From positions 1 to 35,440 of the forward strand of contig CAMVPA010000033.1 of NCBI GenBank assembly GCA_947169245.1: a stretch of DNA of 35,440 nt, read 5' to 3'. Of this stretch, positions 15,053-24,538 are shown piece after piece. Origin of the DNA: an uncultured Prevotellaceae bacterium (GTDB lineage: Bacteria > Bacteroidota > Bacteroidia > Bacteroidales > Bacteroidaceae). The translations under genes were made by a program, and so were the position numbers. The notes beneath the pieces were generated by a model that ran no database searches, was not told the origin of the DNA, and was given only the letters and a program-made list of their open reading frames with translations. Numbering within the stretch: position 1 is the stretch's first letter; every line of letters begins with the position of its first letter.

Positions 15053-18000
15053 TCTTATCTACGATATCTTCGGGTTGTATTAACTGGTATGTTTCCTTCG
15101 TCACCTGGTCAGGTGGCATCTGCGACACACGCTGTGACAGCTGCTGGACAGTGGCGTCAAGCAGGTTGCGCATTTCGCGGGCATTGCCAAACGAGGCGTC
15201 CTTCATCATCACCATCTTATAGATGACGTCGAGGGCCTTGAACTCGGCCGTAGGCGACAGGGTGTACTGCTCTTTCTGGGCCATCTTCTTGAAAATGGCG
15301 AGCAGCTCGTCCTCGTTATAGTCATCGATGTGCAGCTTATGTGTAAAGCGGCTGGCCAGTCCGGGGTTCATCTGCAGGAACTCGTCCATCTTGTCTTTAT
15401 AGCCGGCGGCAATGACCACGAACTTGCCGCGGTCGTCCTCCATGCGCTTCATCAGCGTGTCGATGGCCTCCTTGCCGTACTGGTCGTTCTGGTCGCTCAG
15501 CGTGTAGGCCTCGTCAATGAAGAGGATGCCGCCCATGGCCTTGTCGCACATGTTGTTGACAATCTTCGGTGTCTCGCCAAGATACTTGCCTACCAATGTG
15601 GCCCGGCTGGTCTCCAGCACGCGGCTGGTAGGCAGGATGTCCATGGAGTTGAGCACCTCGCCCATCTTGCGGGCTATCGACGTCTTACCCGTGCCGGGAT
15701 TACCCGTCAGCACGAAGTTCATAGCCATCTGCTGCACATTGCCGGCGCCCATGGCGGCACGCTGTTTCATGAACATGCTTTGTACAGCCAGACGGCGGAT
15801 GCTGTTCTTCACCGACCGCATGCCCACGAAATCGTCGAGTTCGTTGAGCACCTCGTCCAACGGACGGGCTTTCTCGTTCTGTGCCATCGGCAGGTCGCCT
15901 GCCGTAATACAGAACATGTCTTTCTCCTGGAATCCGGGCTGTCCCATCAGTTCCACCAGTCGCTGGCTCTGTTTCTCCACCGTCTCGTCGAAGATGCGGC
16001 GTGCCTCGCGGGCATTGCCGAAATTCTTGTCACGGCGCAGGTAGAGCTGTTCGAACTGGCGATGGATAGCCCGCTCGGTTTCGTCGTCAATGGTGAAGTT
16101 CTTGGCAGCTGCCAGGTTCAGGAATATCTTTGTCAGTTCGTCGGGCGTATAGTCGTCGAAGTGGATGGTCTGCGTAAAACGGCTCTTCAGGCCGGGGTTC
16201 GAGTCGATGAAGTCGTGCATCTGGTCGGTATAGCCGGCCACGATGCAGATGAACTTACCGCGATCGTCCTCCAAGCGCTTCAGCAGCGTGTCGATGGCCT
16301 CAGCGCCAAAGACATCGCCGTCATTGGAACGCAGCGTGTAGGCCTCGTCGATGAAGAGCACACCGCCGATGGCGGAGTCGATAAGCTGGTTGGTCTTGAT
16401 AGCCGTCTGGCCGGAATAGCCGGCCACGAGCTTGGCACGATCGGCCTCTACCAACTGTCCGCGGCTCAGGATACCCAACGTCTTGAACACGTCGGCCATG
16501 ATACGTGCCACGGTCGTCTTGCCCGTACCCGGATTGCCAGTGAAGACGTAGTGCTTACCCTGGAAGGTGTTCGTCTCGCCGCGGCGTATCTGTAGATTAA
16601 GGAATGCGGCAAGGTTGGCTATTTCCTTCTTCACCGATGCCAGGCCTACCAGTCCGTTGAGCTTCTGGAGACACTCGTCAAAGTCGACAGACTGTGGTTC
16701 CTCATAAGGTATATCGGCGGCCTCGATGGTCATCAGCTGCTCGGTGGTCATCGTCGAGATGTCGCCCGACTGCAGACGCTGTGCCTGCTTCTTGCAGATA
16801 TTGTCGAAGAGGGTGCGCATGGTCCGACCATTGGCAAAGTCCTTGTCGCGCGAATCATACATCTGCTTGATGCACTTACGTGCAACAATCATTGCCTGCG
16901 AAGAGAAGACATATTTCTTCTCATGGGCAAAGACCTGCATGATGTCGTAGAGCTGGTCGGGCGTGTAGTCATCAAGATTCAGGAAGTAGTTGAAACGGCT
17001 CTTGAACCCCGGGTTCACACGGAACAGGTTATCCATCTCCGTGCGGTAGCCGGCGGCGATGACGACGAACTTGCCGCGGTCGTCCTCCATACGTTTCATC
17101 AGCTTCTCCAACGCCTGAGCGCCTTGGTTGTCACGGTCGCCGGCCTGACTGATGGGAGCCAGCGTGTAGGCCTCGTCGACAAAGAGGATGCCACCGATGG
17201 CCTTGTCGCACAGGCGGTCGACGACCTTCGGCGTCTCACCCTGATAGGGGCTGACCATCTTGGCACGGTCGACCTCAACGACGTGACCACTGTCCAGATA
17301 GCCGATGGCGGCAAGTATCTCGCCCAGCTTGCGGGCGATGGTGGTCTTGCCGGTACCGGGATTACCGGTCAGTATGATGTGCATCGACATTTTCTGCTGG
17401 TCGCCCAGTCCGCGCTCGGCACGCTGCACGCTGTTCTGCACGGCATAGGCTATCTCGCGTACAGCCTGCTTCACCTCGTCCATGCCTATGAACTTATCCA
17501 TATCGCTGAGAATCTCCTCAAGCGAACGCTCCTCGGGCACGTAGCCCTGTATGTCGTCCTTCTCCACGCGCGATGCATCGGTGCCGCGGCTGATGAAGGC
17601 AGTAAAGACATCCTCGGCCGTCTTCATGGCCACATGAGCGTTGCCGAAGGTGTCGTCCTTCGTCTTGATCTGGTACTTGAAGTAGCGCTGCAACTGCTGG
17701 TCGGCGTCGGGCGAAAAGTTAGTGATGCCGTACTTCACACGCAAGTCGAGCTTCGTGATGTCGCATAGCTCCTGATAGCCGGGAGTCGGCAGGCGGAACA
17801 CATACTTGAAGCGGTTCTTCACCGCCGGGTTGCTCTCCAGGAAGTCGTCCAGGCCTTTAGGCAGACCGGCCATCACCACGATGGGATTGTCGTCCCACCT
17901 GTCCATCTCGACAAAGAGCTTGTCGAGCGGGTTCACCTGGTTCGAGTACTTGTCGGGCAGCAGCTTCTGCACGTTGTCGAAGAAGAGTATTCCGCCACGG

Positions 18001-18365
18001 GCCTTCTTGATGTTGTCGTCCCACTTGTCGACGAAACGCGAATAGTCGACGGCATCGACCATTGTCAGCTTGGCCTTCTCAATGATCTTGTGCTGGAAGA
18101 AGTAGTCGCGCAGAATCTCGGCCAGCGCCGTCTTTCCTGTTCCCGTCTCACCGATGATGATGGCATTGACCGACAGGCGCACGTTGGCAATATCCTTGCG
18201 TGAACGGAGATAGGCGTAGGTATCGACAATGGTCTTCAGCTGAGCCTTCACCTCGTCAAGGCCCACCAGTTTGTCGAGCACGTTCTGGCTGGCAAGCGGT
18301 CGTCCGCACCACTTGCAGAACTTGGCTATGCTGCGGTTTTCCTTATGACAGTGTTCGCAAATCAT
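15030..18365 (-). CDS. Tetra-AAA+ ATPase of the CbxX/SpoVK type with N-terminal zinc ribbon
   Basis: A 1111-residue protein: zinc ribbon (CEHC ... CKWC, residues 3-20), then four AAA+ modules. Walker A: GETGTGKT 72-79, GNPGTGKT 334-341, 610-617 and 888-895. Walker B: ILFFDN 126-131, ILFVDE ~393-398, VLFIDE ~669-674, ILFIDE ~947-952. Module 1 lacks the catalytic Glu and the NPG turn, so probably binds but does not hydrolyse ATP. Each later module carries the CbxX-type pattern (AYTL, RMEDDRGKFVVIAAGY, GNAREMRN). Relatives remodel proteins (Rubisco activase CbbX, EccA of type VII secretion), usually with one module; four in tandem would mimic much of a hexamer ring. ATGA overlap with the kinase gene. 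Confidence 0.9.
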   Translation of the reverse strand: MICEHCHKENRSIAKFCKWCGRPLASQNVLDKLVGLDEVKAQLKTIVDTYAYLRSRKDIANVRLSVNAIIIGETGTGKTALAEILRDYFFQHKIIEKAKLTMVDAVDYSRFVDKWDDNIKKARGGILFFDNVQKLLPDKYSNQVNPLDKLFVEMDRWDDNPIVVMAGLPKGLDDFLESNPAVKNRFKYVFRLPTPGYQELCDITKLDLRVKYGITNFSPDADQQLQRYFKYQIKTKDDTFGNAHVAMKTAEDVFTAFISRGTDASRVEKDDIQGYVPEERSLEEILSDMDKFIGMDEVKQAVREIAYAVQNSVQRAERGLGDQQKMSMHIILTGNPGTGKTTIARKLGEILAAIGYLDSGHVVEVDRAKMVSPYQGETPKVVDRLCDKAIGGILFVDEAYTLAPISQAGDRDNQGAQALEKLMKRMEDDRGKFVVIAAGYRTEMDNLFRVNPGFKSRFNYFLNLDDYTPDQLYDIMQVFAHEKKYVFSSQAMIVARKCIKQMYDSRDKDFANGRTMRTLFDNICKKQAQRLQSGDISTMTTEQLMTIEAADIPYEEPQSVDFDECLQKLNGLVGLASVKKEIANLAAFLNLQIRRGETNTFQGKHYVFTGNPGTGKTTVARIMADVFKTLGILSRGQLVEADRAKLVAGYSGQTAIKTNQLIDSAIGGVLFIDEAYTLRSNDGDVFGAEAIDTLLKRLEDDRGKFICIVAGYTDQMHDFIDSNPGLKSRFTQTIHFDDYTPDELTKIFLNLAAAKNFTIDDETERAIHRQFEQLYLRRDKNFGNAREARRIFDETVEKQSQRLVELMGQPGFQEKDMFCITAGDLPMAQNEKARPLDEVLNELDDFVGMRSVKNSIRRLAVQSMFMKQRAAMGAGNVQQMAMNFVLTGNPGTGKTSIARKMGEVLNSMDILPTSRVLETSRATLVGKYLGETPKIVNNMCDKAMGGILFIDEAYTLSDQNDQYGKEAIDTLMKRMEDDRGKFVVIAAGYKDKMDEFLQMNPGLASRFTHKLHIDDYNEDELLAIFKKMAQKEQYTLSPTAEFKALDVIYKMVMMKDASFGNAREMRNLLDATVQQLSQRVSQMPPDQVTKETYQLIQPEDIVDKNDNLSKL

Positions 18366-21300
18366 TCCACGTCTTTCTCTAATTGTTTAAGAACCTTATG
18401 GGGCTGCAGCTTCCAGTTATTGTCGAGGTACGGATTTCGGATATTCAACAGACTGGGGCTGAAGATAAAGAACTCGGCCACCATGACGGCGACAAGCGTG
18501 CTCCATAATATATAATGTATGACTGACTCACCACTGATAGAGCGTATCTGGTCGGTGACATCGTCGAGGACAGCAAACTTAGAGCCCTTGTATTTGAACG
18601 ACTTTGTCTTGAACGTGTAGTAGAGCGGTTCGAGTAGCGTCGATTTGATGTCGTCGTCGAAGACGTTGTTGATGAGCTTGTTGTCGGCATTCTGGTCGCC
18701 ACGGAAGTCGGTGAGGTGGCAGATGAGCATGTAGACCAGCGTTATCAGCACAATGCTCACATTAAACATGGCGGGAATATTGCCGTTAAGGAACTTCAGT
18801 ATCTGAATCGGGATAATACAAGTCAATCCGCCAAGGAATCCGAGGAATGTTGACATGAGGAAGCCGAAACCACGGAAGTAGGCACGCATAGCCGATATGA
18901 GCAGCGTCATGCCGCCTAATGGTATGCCAATAGTGATGAACGAGTGGCGCAGCAGGAAGCCGCGTCCGGTGACGCCGAAGATGAGCACCATGAGCATCCA
19001 CACGCCGCAGAGAGCATAGAACGTGTAGCGCCAGATATTCTCCTTACGCTTGGCACGTTTCCAGCCTCTTTTCACTTCGTTCATCTTGTCATCGGTCTCC
19101 TTCCGGGCTGCAACCAGACGCTTGTAATAGCGCTGTCCCTTGTCATACGAGCCCAGTGCCATCACCCAGTCCTCAAGCGAATGTTCGTAGCTGTATTCTT
19201 CGGCAAAGTCGGCGTTCGGGTTCTCGTGGTAGAAGATGGAGAGCCACTGTGCAAAATAGCCTTCACGTATCTCGCTGCGTACCAGCCCCATGGAGGCCGG
19301 CGGCAGCTGCAGACCGTCGGTCAGCTCCGTACCGTCAGGCAACAGGTATGTCGGTGTGACGCCCAGTATGCAGCAGAAGCGGTAGACGGCAGTCGGCACG
19401 TCGTAGGCACTAAGACGTTCGCGGTTCTCCTCCGACTTCATGTCGAAGCAGCGCCCGGCACCCGCCAGTTCGTTCATCCAGCCATGAAGCTGTGCGAAGT
19501 AGGCAAAGCGGCCATTGGGGTCGGTAAAGTCCGCCATCTCCTTGCTGAAGTCTTCGACACTCAGGTGTTCGCTGTTCTTCAGCCGTTCCTTCAGCAGCAG
19601 TCCCACCTTCTCGGGCGTGTCGGCCATGCGCAGGTCGTAGGCTGCATTGCGGTCGAGATTGTAGAGCACCTTATAGGCTAACGTCATCGAGAACGGCTGG
19701 TCCTTGGTCAGGATACGCAGACTCTCACAGGCCATCACGTCCTCGTGGCTATACATCCACGACAGCAGGCGCCCGTCGGTCACGCTGTGCCATTCGTCCT
19801 CCGTCGGCTGGCCATAGCCGAAGGCATGGACAATCTGCGACAGTGTCGATGAGGGGAACTTCGGCAGGAACGGTATCTCGGGATCCATCTCGTAGACAAG
19901 TCTGATAACAGCTTTGCGCGCCTCGTCGGGCTGCGATGGGTCGATTTCGGCGAAGTAGGAGCGCAGGCGGCTGACGTCACACTTAGTGTGGGACTCCAAA
20001 TAGAGGAACAGGTTGTCGTTGGGATTCTTCAGCAACAGGCCGTACTGCTCCAGATAGCTCAGCACCGAGATGGCTATGGCATGAACGTCGTCGCACAGTG
20101 TTCCCTGAATGTCCTTATAGGGGTATGTCGGCTCCATGGCGTAGACACATGCCATCATACCTGCCCGCTGGTCTGCGGGATAGCGGTTGACGGTGATGTC
20201 CTTCACAGTGACCGCCAGTTTCTGGTTACCGCACGTCTCAAGCCACTGGCTGATACGACCGTTGTAAAGGTAGCCGATGGCCAGCCGCTCATTCGCGACG
20301 AGCAGGGGCACCAGTTCATGCACGTTGTCAGCAACGAGGTTGCGGTCGGGATCCACGATGAAGCTCTTATATCTCAGGAACGGCGACGTCAGGTCGACCT
20401 TCACGTCCTCACCCAAGAACCAGCGTTCTACCTCGTCATAGCCCCAACGGTTTTGTGGATTGACTGACGTCAGTCCCTGGACAATGGTCCTCACCTTGTC
20501 AGGCAGTTCGTTCAGACGGGGCAGGCGTCCTTCGTTCTTCTGGCGCATCATCACGCGCTCGTTCGAGCTCAGCGGGTTGTCGCCGATCCATAACGAGAAC
20601 AGCGTAATGCCCAGCGAGTAGAAGTCGGCAGCCGGCGTTATCTCCACCACACCGTCAATGACGTCGGAGTACATCTCCGGCGCTGCATAAATGGGCGTGC
20701 GGGCCTGCGATGTACGATGGGCATTTCCGTCGTTCTCCACCATGCTCGAAATGCCGAAGTCGCCCAGCACCAACTGCTGGTGGTCGCTGTCGCGGAAGAA
20801 GAAGTTCGAGGGCTTGATGTCCTTGTGCAGGATGTTATAGTTATGGCAGTAGGCCAGTGCGGCGGCGGCCTGCAGGGCTATGCGGCGGAACTGGTCCATG
20901 TCGCCGTTCAGGCGATAGTTGTTCAGCGTACCACCCGACAGATACTCCATCAGCTCGTAGTAGCGGTGTTTGCCGTCTACGTAGGTCTTGCCGAAGTCAT
21001 AGAGCTTGACAATCATCTCGAACTCAAACGAGCGGATGACCTGCAACATTTTCTTGTTGACATCGAAACTGGGATAGTAGACCTTCAGAACGTAGGGTTT
21101 CTCCTCGTACTCCACCAGGAACACCTGAGCCTCGCCTGAATTGTCGCTCAGGCACTCCAGCTTACGGTAGGTAACACCCTTCAGCAGAAACGTGCTGCTC
21201 TCATTGTCACCGACGGCGTCTTTCTGTTCCTCCAGTGTTCTCAGCGTATGCTCTATATCCTGCGGATGCTCACCTTCAACGACACGAACGGTGCGCAGTG

Positions 21301-21382
21301 TGGTCACTGTGCCGCCGTCCTCAGGCAACGGGAGGTCAGCACCCTCAGGAAGTATTGTTTTATCGGTGTTATTGTCTGTCAT
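18362..21382 (-). CDS. Membrane Ser/Thr protein kinase
   Basis: A 1006-residue protein. The kinase domain (about 75-325) has Lys100 (YVLK), HKD 186-188 with Asn193 (ILHKDIKPSNF), D208-F-G, and AAPEMY 233-238, so it should be active; the glycine-rich loop is atypical (SDNSGEAQVF). A long middle region of unknown fold follows (~340-770), then five hydrophobic segments (about 787-803, 813-830, 842-862, 873-889, 955-973), placing the kinase in the cytoplasm on the inner membrane. Overlaps by 4 bases at both ends with its operon neighbours. Probably phosphorylates the FHA or AAA+ partners (inference). Confidence 0.9.
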   Translation of the reverse strand: MTDNNTDKTILPEGADLPLPEDGGTVTTLRTVRVVEGEHPQDIEHTLRTLEEQKDAVGDNESSTFLLKGVTYRKLECLSDNSGEAQVFLVEYEEKPYVLKVYYPSFDVNKKMLQVIRSFEFEMIVKLYDFGKTYVDGKHRYYELMEYLSGGTLNNYRLNGDMDQFRRIALQAAAALAYCHNYNILHKDIKPSNFFFRDSDHQQLVLGDFGISSMVENDGNAHRTSQARTPIYAAPEMYSDVIDGVVEITPAADFYSLGITLFSLWIGDNPLSSNERVMMRQKNEGRLPRLNELPDKVRTIVQGLTSVNPQNRWGYDEVERWFLGEDVKVDLTSPFLRYKSFIVDPDRNLVADNVHELVPLLVANERLAIGYLYNGRISQWLETCGNQKLAVTVKDITVNRYPADQRAGMMACVYAMEPTYPYKDIQGTLCDDVHAIAISVLSYLEQYGLLLKNPNDNLFLYLESHTKCDVSRLRSYFAEIDPSQPDEARKAVIRLVYEMDPEIPFLPKFPSSTLSQIVHAFGYGQPTEDEWHSVTDGRLLSWMYSHEDVMACESLRILTKDQPFSMTLAYKVLYNLDRNAAYDLRMADTPEKVGLLLKERLKNSEHLSVEDFSKEMADFTDPNGRFAYFAQLHGWMNELAGAGRCFDMKSEENRERLSAYDVPTAVYRFCCILGVTPTYLLPDGTELTDGLQLPPASMGLVRSEIREGYFAQWLSIFYHENPNADFAEEYSYEHSLEDWVMALGSYDKGQRYYKRLVAARKETDDKMNEVKRGWKRAKRKENIWRYTFYALCGVWMLMVLIFGVTGRGFLLRHSFITIGIPLGGMTLLISAMRAYFRGFGFLMSTFLGFLGGLTCIIPIQILKFLNGNIPAMFNVSIVLITLVYMLICHLTDFRGDQNADNKLINNVFDDDIKSTLLEPLYYTFKTKSFKYKGSKFAVLDDVTDQIRSISGESVIHYILWSTLVAVMVAEFFIFSPSLLNIRNPYLDNNWKLQPHKVLKQLEKDVE

Positions 21383-22320
21383 GACTTATCGTCTTTTATC
21401 TCTTGTTTCGAATTCTTACCTAAAACTATCCACTTGCCGCCCATGTGCGGTTTCGCACAGCCGCACGGACTGCTGTGAATGGCATGCTTATAGTTGCACA
21501 CCCACGCCAACCTGATGCCGAGAGGCTTCTGGGCCATAGCGTAGTTGCGGGCCTTGACTGGCGAGGGCATCGGCGGAAGAGCCATGGAGTCAAGCAGGCG
21601 CGTCAGTAGTTCCAGTCGTTCATTTTTCTGACGTCCCAGTTCCTCTTTACTCAGGCGCTTCGACACGACGGGTTTGACAGTTTCAGCTGCTTCGCCACGA
21701 TCCTTGGCCAGCAGCGACAGGACACGCTCGCGCAGCTTCTGGTTCATCTGGTCGCGCACCACGTCACGCTCCGACATAAAAGGCACCTGCAGCTGCAGCT
21801 GTTCGTACTCGCGGGCCAGGTTCACCAACTCCTGGAATTCGGGGCGCTGGCTCATCTCAGCCGCCAGCTGACGGGCTTCGTCCGTCAGTGGTCTGCCACA
21901 CTGCTTGCAGAAAGCAAAGTCGTTCAGGGAGTGACATGTTGGGCAGACAATGCCGCCACGCGGGCTGCCGCACTCCGAGCAGTAGGCCTCGCTGCCGTTG
22001 AGAGGGGCGCCACAGAAGGAGCAGACGTCGGTCTTGATATAATGATGGCAGACCTCACAGAAGTCTGCGTCGGGTTCCATCTCACTGCCACAGTTGGGAC
22101 AAGCACCCATGCGGAGGGGCTTGCCACACGACAGACAGAACACGGCGCCGGGCTCGTTCACCGTTCCGCAAAAGGGACAGGCGATGCCTTCGGCTGTCTG
22201 GACAGCAGCCTGTGTCTGGATGGTCGAGTCTGGTTGTTGAGGTCTGGCGAGTTCCTTATGCTGGAGCAACTGCTCGTCAGTAGTCATTTGTTCAGGTCTA
22301 ATAGTATTATCTTCGGGCAT
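21379..22320 (-). CDS. Four-zinc-ribbon protein, first gene of the kinase/AAA+ operon
   Basis: A 313-residue soluble protein with four zinc ribbons: CPFC48...CLSC62, CPNC74...CEVC88, CSFC100...CSEC114, CPTC126...CKQC138. A charged helical region follows, and the C-terminus has a Cys/His/Trp-rich motif (WVCNYKHAIHSSPCGCAKPH). The start is set at 22320 (MPEDNTIRPEQ) because the -7 element at 22350-22357 puts transcription start near 22343, on top of an upstream in-frame ATG. It overlaps the kinase start by 4 bases. Zinc ribbons recur in the FHA and AAA+ proteins of this operon, hinting at shared docking. Confidence 0.82.
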   Translation of the reverse strand: MPEDNTIRPEQMTTDEQLLQHKELARPQQPDSTIQTQAAVQTAEGIACPFCGTVNEPGAVFCLSCGKPLRMGACPNCGSEMEPDADFCEVCHHYIKTDVCSFCGAPLNGSEAYCSECGSPRGGIVCPTCHSLNDFAFCKQCGRPLTDEARQLAAEMSQRPEFQELVNLAREYEQLQLQVPFMSERDVVRDQMNQKLRERVLSLLAKDRGEAAETVKPVVSKRLSKEELGRQKNERLELLTRLLDSMALPPMPSPVKARNYAMAQKPLGIRLAWVCNYKHAIHSSPCGCAKPHMGGKWIVLGKNSKQEIKDDKS

Positions 22321-22349
22321 ATGCAACTCTATATTTAAAATCATTGGCG

Positions 22350-22378
22350 CAAAGATACGAAAAAAAAATGTAATGCAA
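22350..22378 (-). promoter_or_regulatory. Promoter of the zinc-ribbon/kinase/AAA+/FHA/PP2C operon
   Basis: Minus-strand TTG (22376-22378), 18-base spacer, TATCTTTG (22350-22357). It directly abuts the terminator of the peptidase gene, so this operon starts independently. No other consensus promoter was seen within the five genes. Confidence 0.62.
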
Positions 22379-22410
22379 TAAAAAACCGCCGTAAATTTAC
22401 ATTTACGACG
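22379..22410 (-). terminator. Terminator after the M13 peptidase gene
   Basis: CCGCCGTAAAT (22385-22395) pairs with ATTTACGACGG (22400-22410), one mismatch; on the minus strand it is followed by TTTTTAT. A second T run on the other side could make it bidirectional. Confidence 0.65.
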
Positions 22411-22442
22411 GCATTTTTCCCATTTTCATCTGCAAATACGGC

Positions 22443-24473
22443 CTACCAGAGCTGCAGGCGCTGCTCTTTTGGCAGATACATCTTGTCGCCGGCCTTGATG
22501 CCGAAGGCCTCGTACCAGGCATCGATGTGAGGCAGTGCACCGTTCACACGCCAGCGGCCCAGCGAGTGGGGATCGCTCTTCGTGCGGTTGCGGATCTCGG
22601 CCTCTGTGATGTTGCCTGCCCACACGCCGGCGTAGGCCAGGAAGAAGCGCTGGTCAGGTGTCAGACCGTCGATGACAGGCAGCTTCTGGTTCTTCGTGGC
22701 GTTCTTGAAAGCGGCGTAGGCCACCTGCAGTCCGCCGTGGTCGGCCAGGTTCTCACCCAGCGTCAGTCGGCCGTTGGCCTTCAGGTCGGGCAGCACGTCG
22801 ATGGCCGAGAAGAAGTCAGCATACTTGTCGGTACGTTCTGTAAAGTTCTTTCCGTCTGAAGCCTTCCACCAGTCGTGCATGTTTCCATCCTTGTCGAACT
22901 GACGTCCCTGATCGTCGAATCCATGGGTCATCTCGTGGCCTATCACCACACCGATGGCGCCATAGTTGAAGGCATCGTCAGCTGTCATATCAAAGAACGG
23001 AACTTGCAGGATACCAGCGGGGAAGCATATCTCGTTCGTCGTAGGATTATAGTAGGCGTTCACCGTCTGCGGCGTCATGTACCAGTCGTCAATATCAACG
23101 GGTTTGCCGGCCGTGTGGTCGATGTAGTACCAGTTCCAGAACTTGCTCACCTCCTGCATGTTCTCATAGTAAGATTTTTTCGGATCAATCGTCAGGCGCG
23201 TCATGTCTATCCACTTGTCGGGATAGCCCACCTTCACGTAGAACGTGCTGAGCTTCAGCAGAGCGTTCACCTTGGTCGAGTCGTCCATCCAGTCCTGGGC
23301 GGCAATACGCTCGCCGAGGGCTATCTGCAGGTTCTTCACCAACTTCTGCATACGCTCCTTGGCGGCAGCAGGGAAGTACTTCTCCACATAGATCTTACCC
23401 AAGGCCTGACCCATGGCGCCCTGAACGGCGCTGGTGGCGCGGCGCCACAGCGGGTGGTCCTCCTGTCGGCCAGTCATCGTGCGGCCGAAGAAGTCGAACT
23501 GGGCCTCGCGCACCTCGTCGGTCAGACGGCTGGCAGCTTCCATGATGACGCCCCACTCCATGTAGTCGCGATATTCGGCGGGCTTCATCTTAGCCACGAT
23601 GGCCTCGGCACCAGCCATGAAGGCGGGCTGACCGACAACCAGCTCCTGCATATACTGCGACTGCAGGCCCTGTGCGTTCATCACTTCTTCCAGGCGCAGG
23701 TGCGGGTAGTTCTTCTGGAACTCCGCCAGCGTCGTCTTGTTGTAGTTGGCCTGCGGGTCGCGCAGCTCGGTGCGGCTCTTCGACACCTTGGCCAGCGCGA
23801 GCTCAATCTTCCACACGTTCTGCATCTTCTTCGTAGCAGCACCCTTCGAGAATCCGAAGAGCTGGAACATACGGACCATGTGCTTCTTGTAGGCCTCACG
23901 AATCTTCGTCGTGGCTTCGTCGGTCTCAAGATAGTAGTCTTTCTGGCCGAGCGTCAGTCCGCCCTGAGCAACACTCAGAATGTTCTGCGACGCGTTCTTC
24001 TCGTCGGCACCCATACCTGCACGATAGAACTGCATGTCGCCGTAGGGAGCCATCGTCAGCTGTACGTCGTTCAGCTGCTTGATGGTCTTCGCGGCCTCCA
24101 GCTTCTTGATGAGGGGCATGACGGGGGCCAGGCCCTCCTGCTCACGACGGGCAGAGTCCATCGCCAACTTGTAGAGGTCGCTGAGCTTGCGCTCCGTGGT
24201 GCCCTCGGCGTAGGTGTTCTCCAGCAGTTCCTTCAAGATGCCGTTGATGCGCTTGTTGTTGTCCTCGGCCAGACGGTCGAAGCTGCCGAAGCGCGAGTAG
24301 GCTGCAGGCAGCGGGTTGGCCTTCATCCATCCGCCGCAGGCGTACGTGTAAAAGTCGTCACCAGCCTTGGCGCTGGTGTCCATGTCGGCCAGGTTGATAC
24401 CCGACCGCAGCTGTGCCGTCGCTGTGACGGCCATGGTTGCTAATGCCATGATAGTCAATAGTTTCTTCTTCAT
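22443..24473 (-). CDS. M13-family zinc metallopeptidase (PepO/neprilysin type)
   Basis: A 676-residue peptidase with a signal peptide (MKKKLLTIMALATMAVTATA) and the M13 landmarks NAYYNP (472-477), the zinc motif H513-E-M-T-H517, and G573-E-N-L-A-D-H-G with third ligand E574. The N-terminal region DDFYTYACGGWMKANPLP is typical. It should act in the periplasm or at the envelope on small peptides. The protein ends RLQLW, close to the family's conserved C-terminal Trp. No consensus promoter lies directly upstream; the gap to the ABC-F gene is occupied by two octamer arrays and a hairpin element. Confidence 0.93.
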   Translation of the reverse strand: MKKKLLTIMALATMAVTATAQLRSGINLADMDTSAKAGDDFYTYACGGWMKANPLPAAYSRFGSFDRLAEDNNKRINGILKELLENTYAEGTTERKLSDLYKLAMDSARREQEGLAPVMPLIKKLEAAKTIKQLNDVQLTMAPYGDMQFYRAGMGADEKNASQNILSVAQGGLTLGQKDYYLETDEATTKIREAYKKHMVRMFQLFGFSKGAATKKMQNVWKIELALAKVSKSRTELRDPQANYNKTTLAEFQKNYPHLRLEEVMNAQGLQSQYMQELVVGQPAFMAGAEAIVAKMKPAEYRDYMEWGVIMEAASRLTDEVREAQFDFFGRTMTGRQEDHPLWRRATSAVQGAMGQALGKIYVEKYFPAAAKERMQKLVKNLQIALGERIAAQDWMDDSTKVNALLKLSTFYVKVGYPDKWIDMTRLTIDPKKSYYENMQEVSKFWNWYYIDHTAGKPVDIDDWYMTPQTVNAYYNPTTNEICFPAGILQVPFFDMTADDAFNYGAIGVVIGHEMTHGFDDQGRQFDKDGNMHDWWKASDGKNFTERTDKYADFFSAIDVLPDLKANGRLTLGENLADHGGLQVAYAAFKNATKNQKLPVIDGLTPDQRFFLAYAGVWAGNITEAEIRNRTKSDPHSLGRWRVNGALPHIDAWYEAFGIKAGDKMYLPKEQRLQLW

Positions 24474-24493
24474 AATGCTGTATACTAATAAAA

Positions 24494-24533
24494 CTTCAAT
24501 CCTTCAACTCTTCCATTCTTCCATTCTTAACTT
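24494..24533. repeat. Octamer array upstream of the peptidase gene
   Basis: Five 8-base units: CTTCAATC, CTTCAACT, CTTCCATT, CTTCCATT, CTTAACTT. Partner array lies at 24599-24630 on the other side of hairpin copy E. Confidence 0.75.
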
Positions 24534-24538
24534 CGTTG

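Noticed and set aside
15330..17768. Long plus-strand frames opposite the AAA+ gene
   Set aside because: Antisense frames of a conserved gene with four recognisable ATPase modules; no family resemblance of their own.
13717..22320. Type VI or type VII secretion locus
   Set aside because: Kinase, FHA and phosphatase genes also occur there, but no Tss, Hcp, VgrG, EccB-E or ESX-type gene lies in the window.
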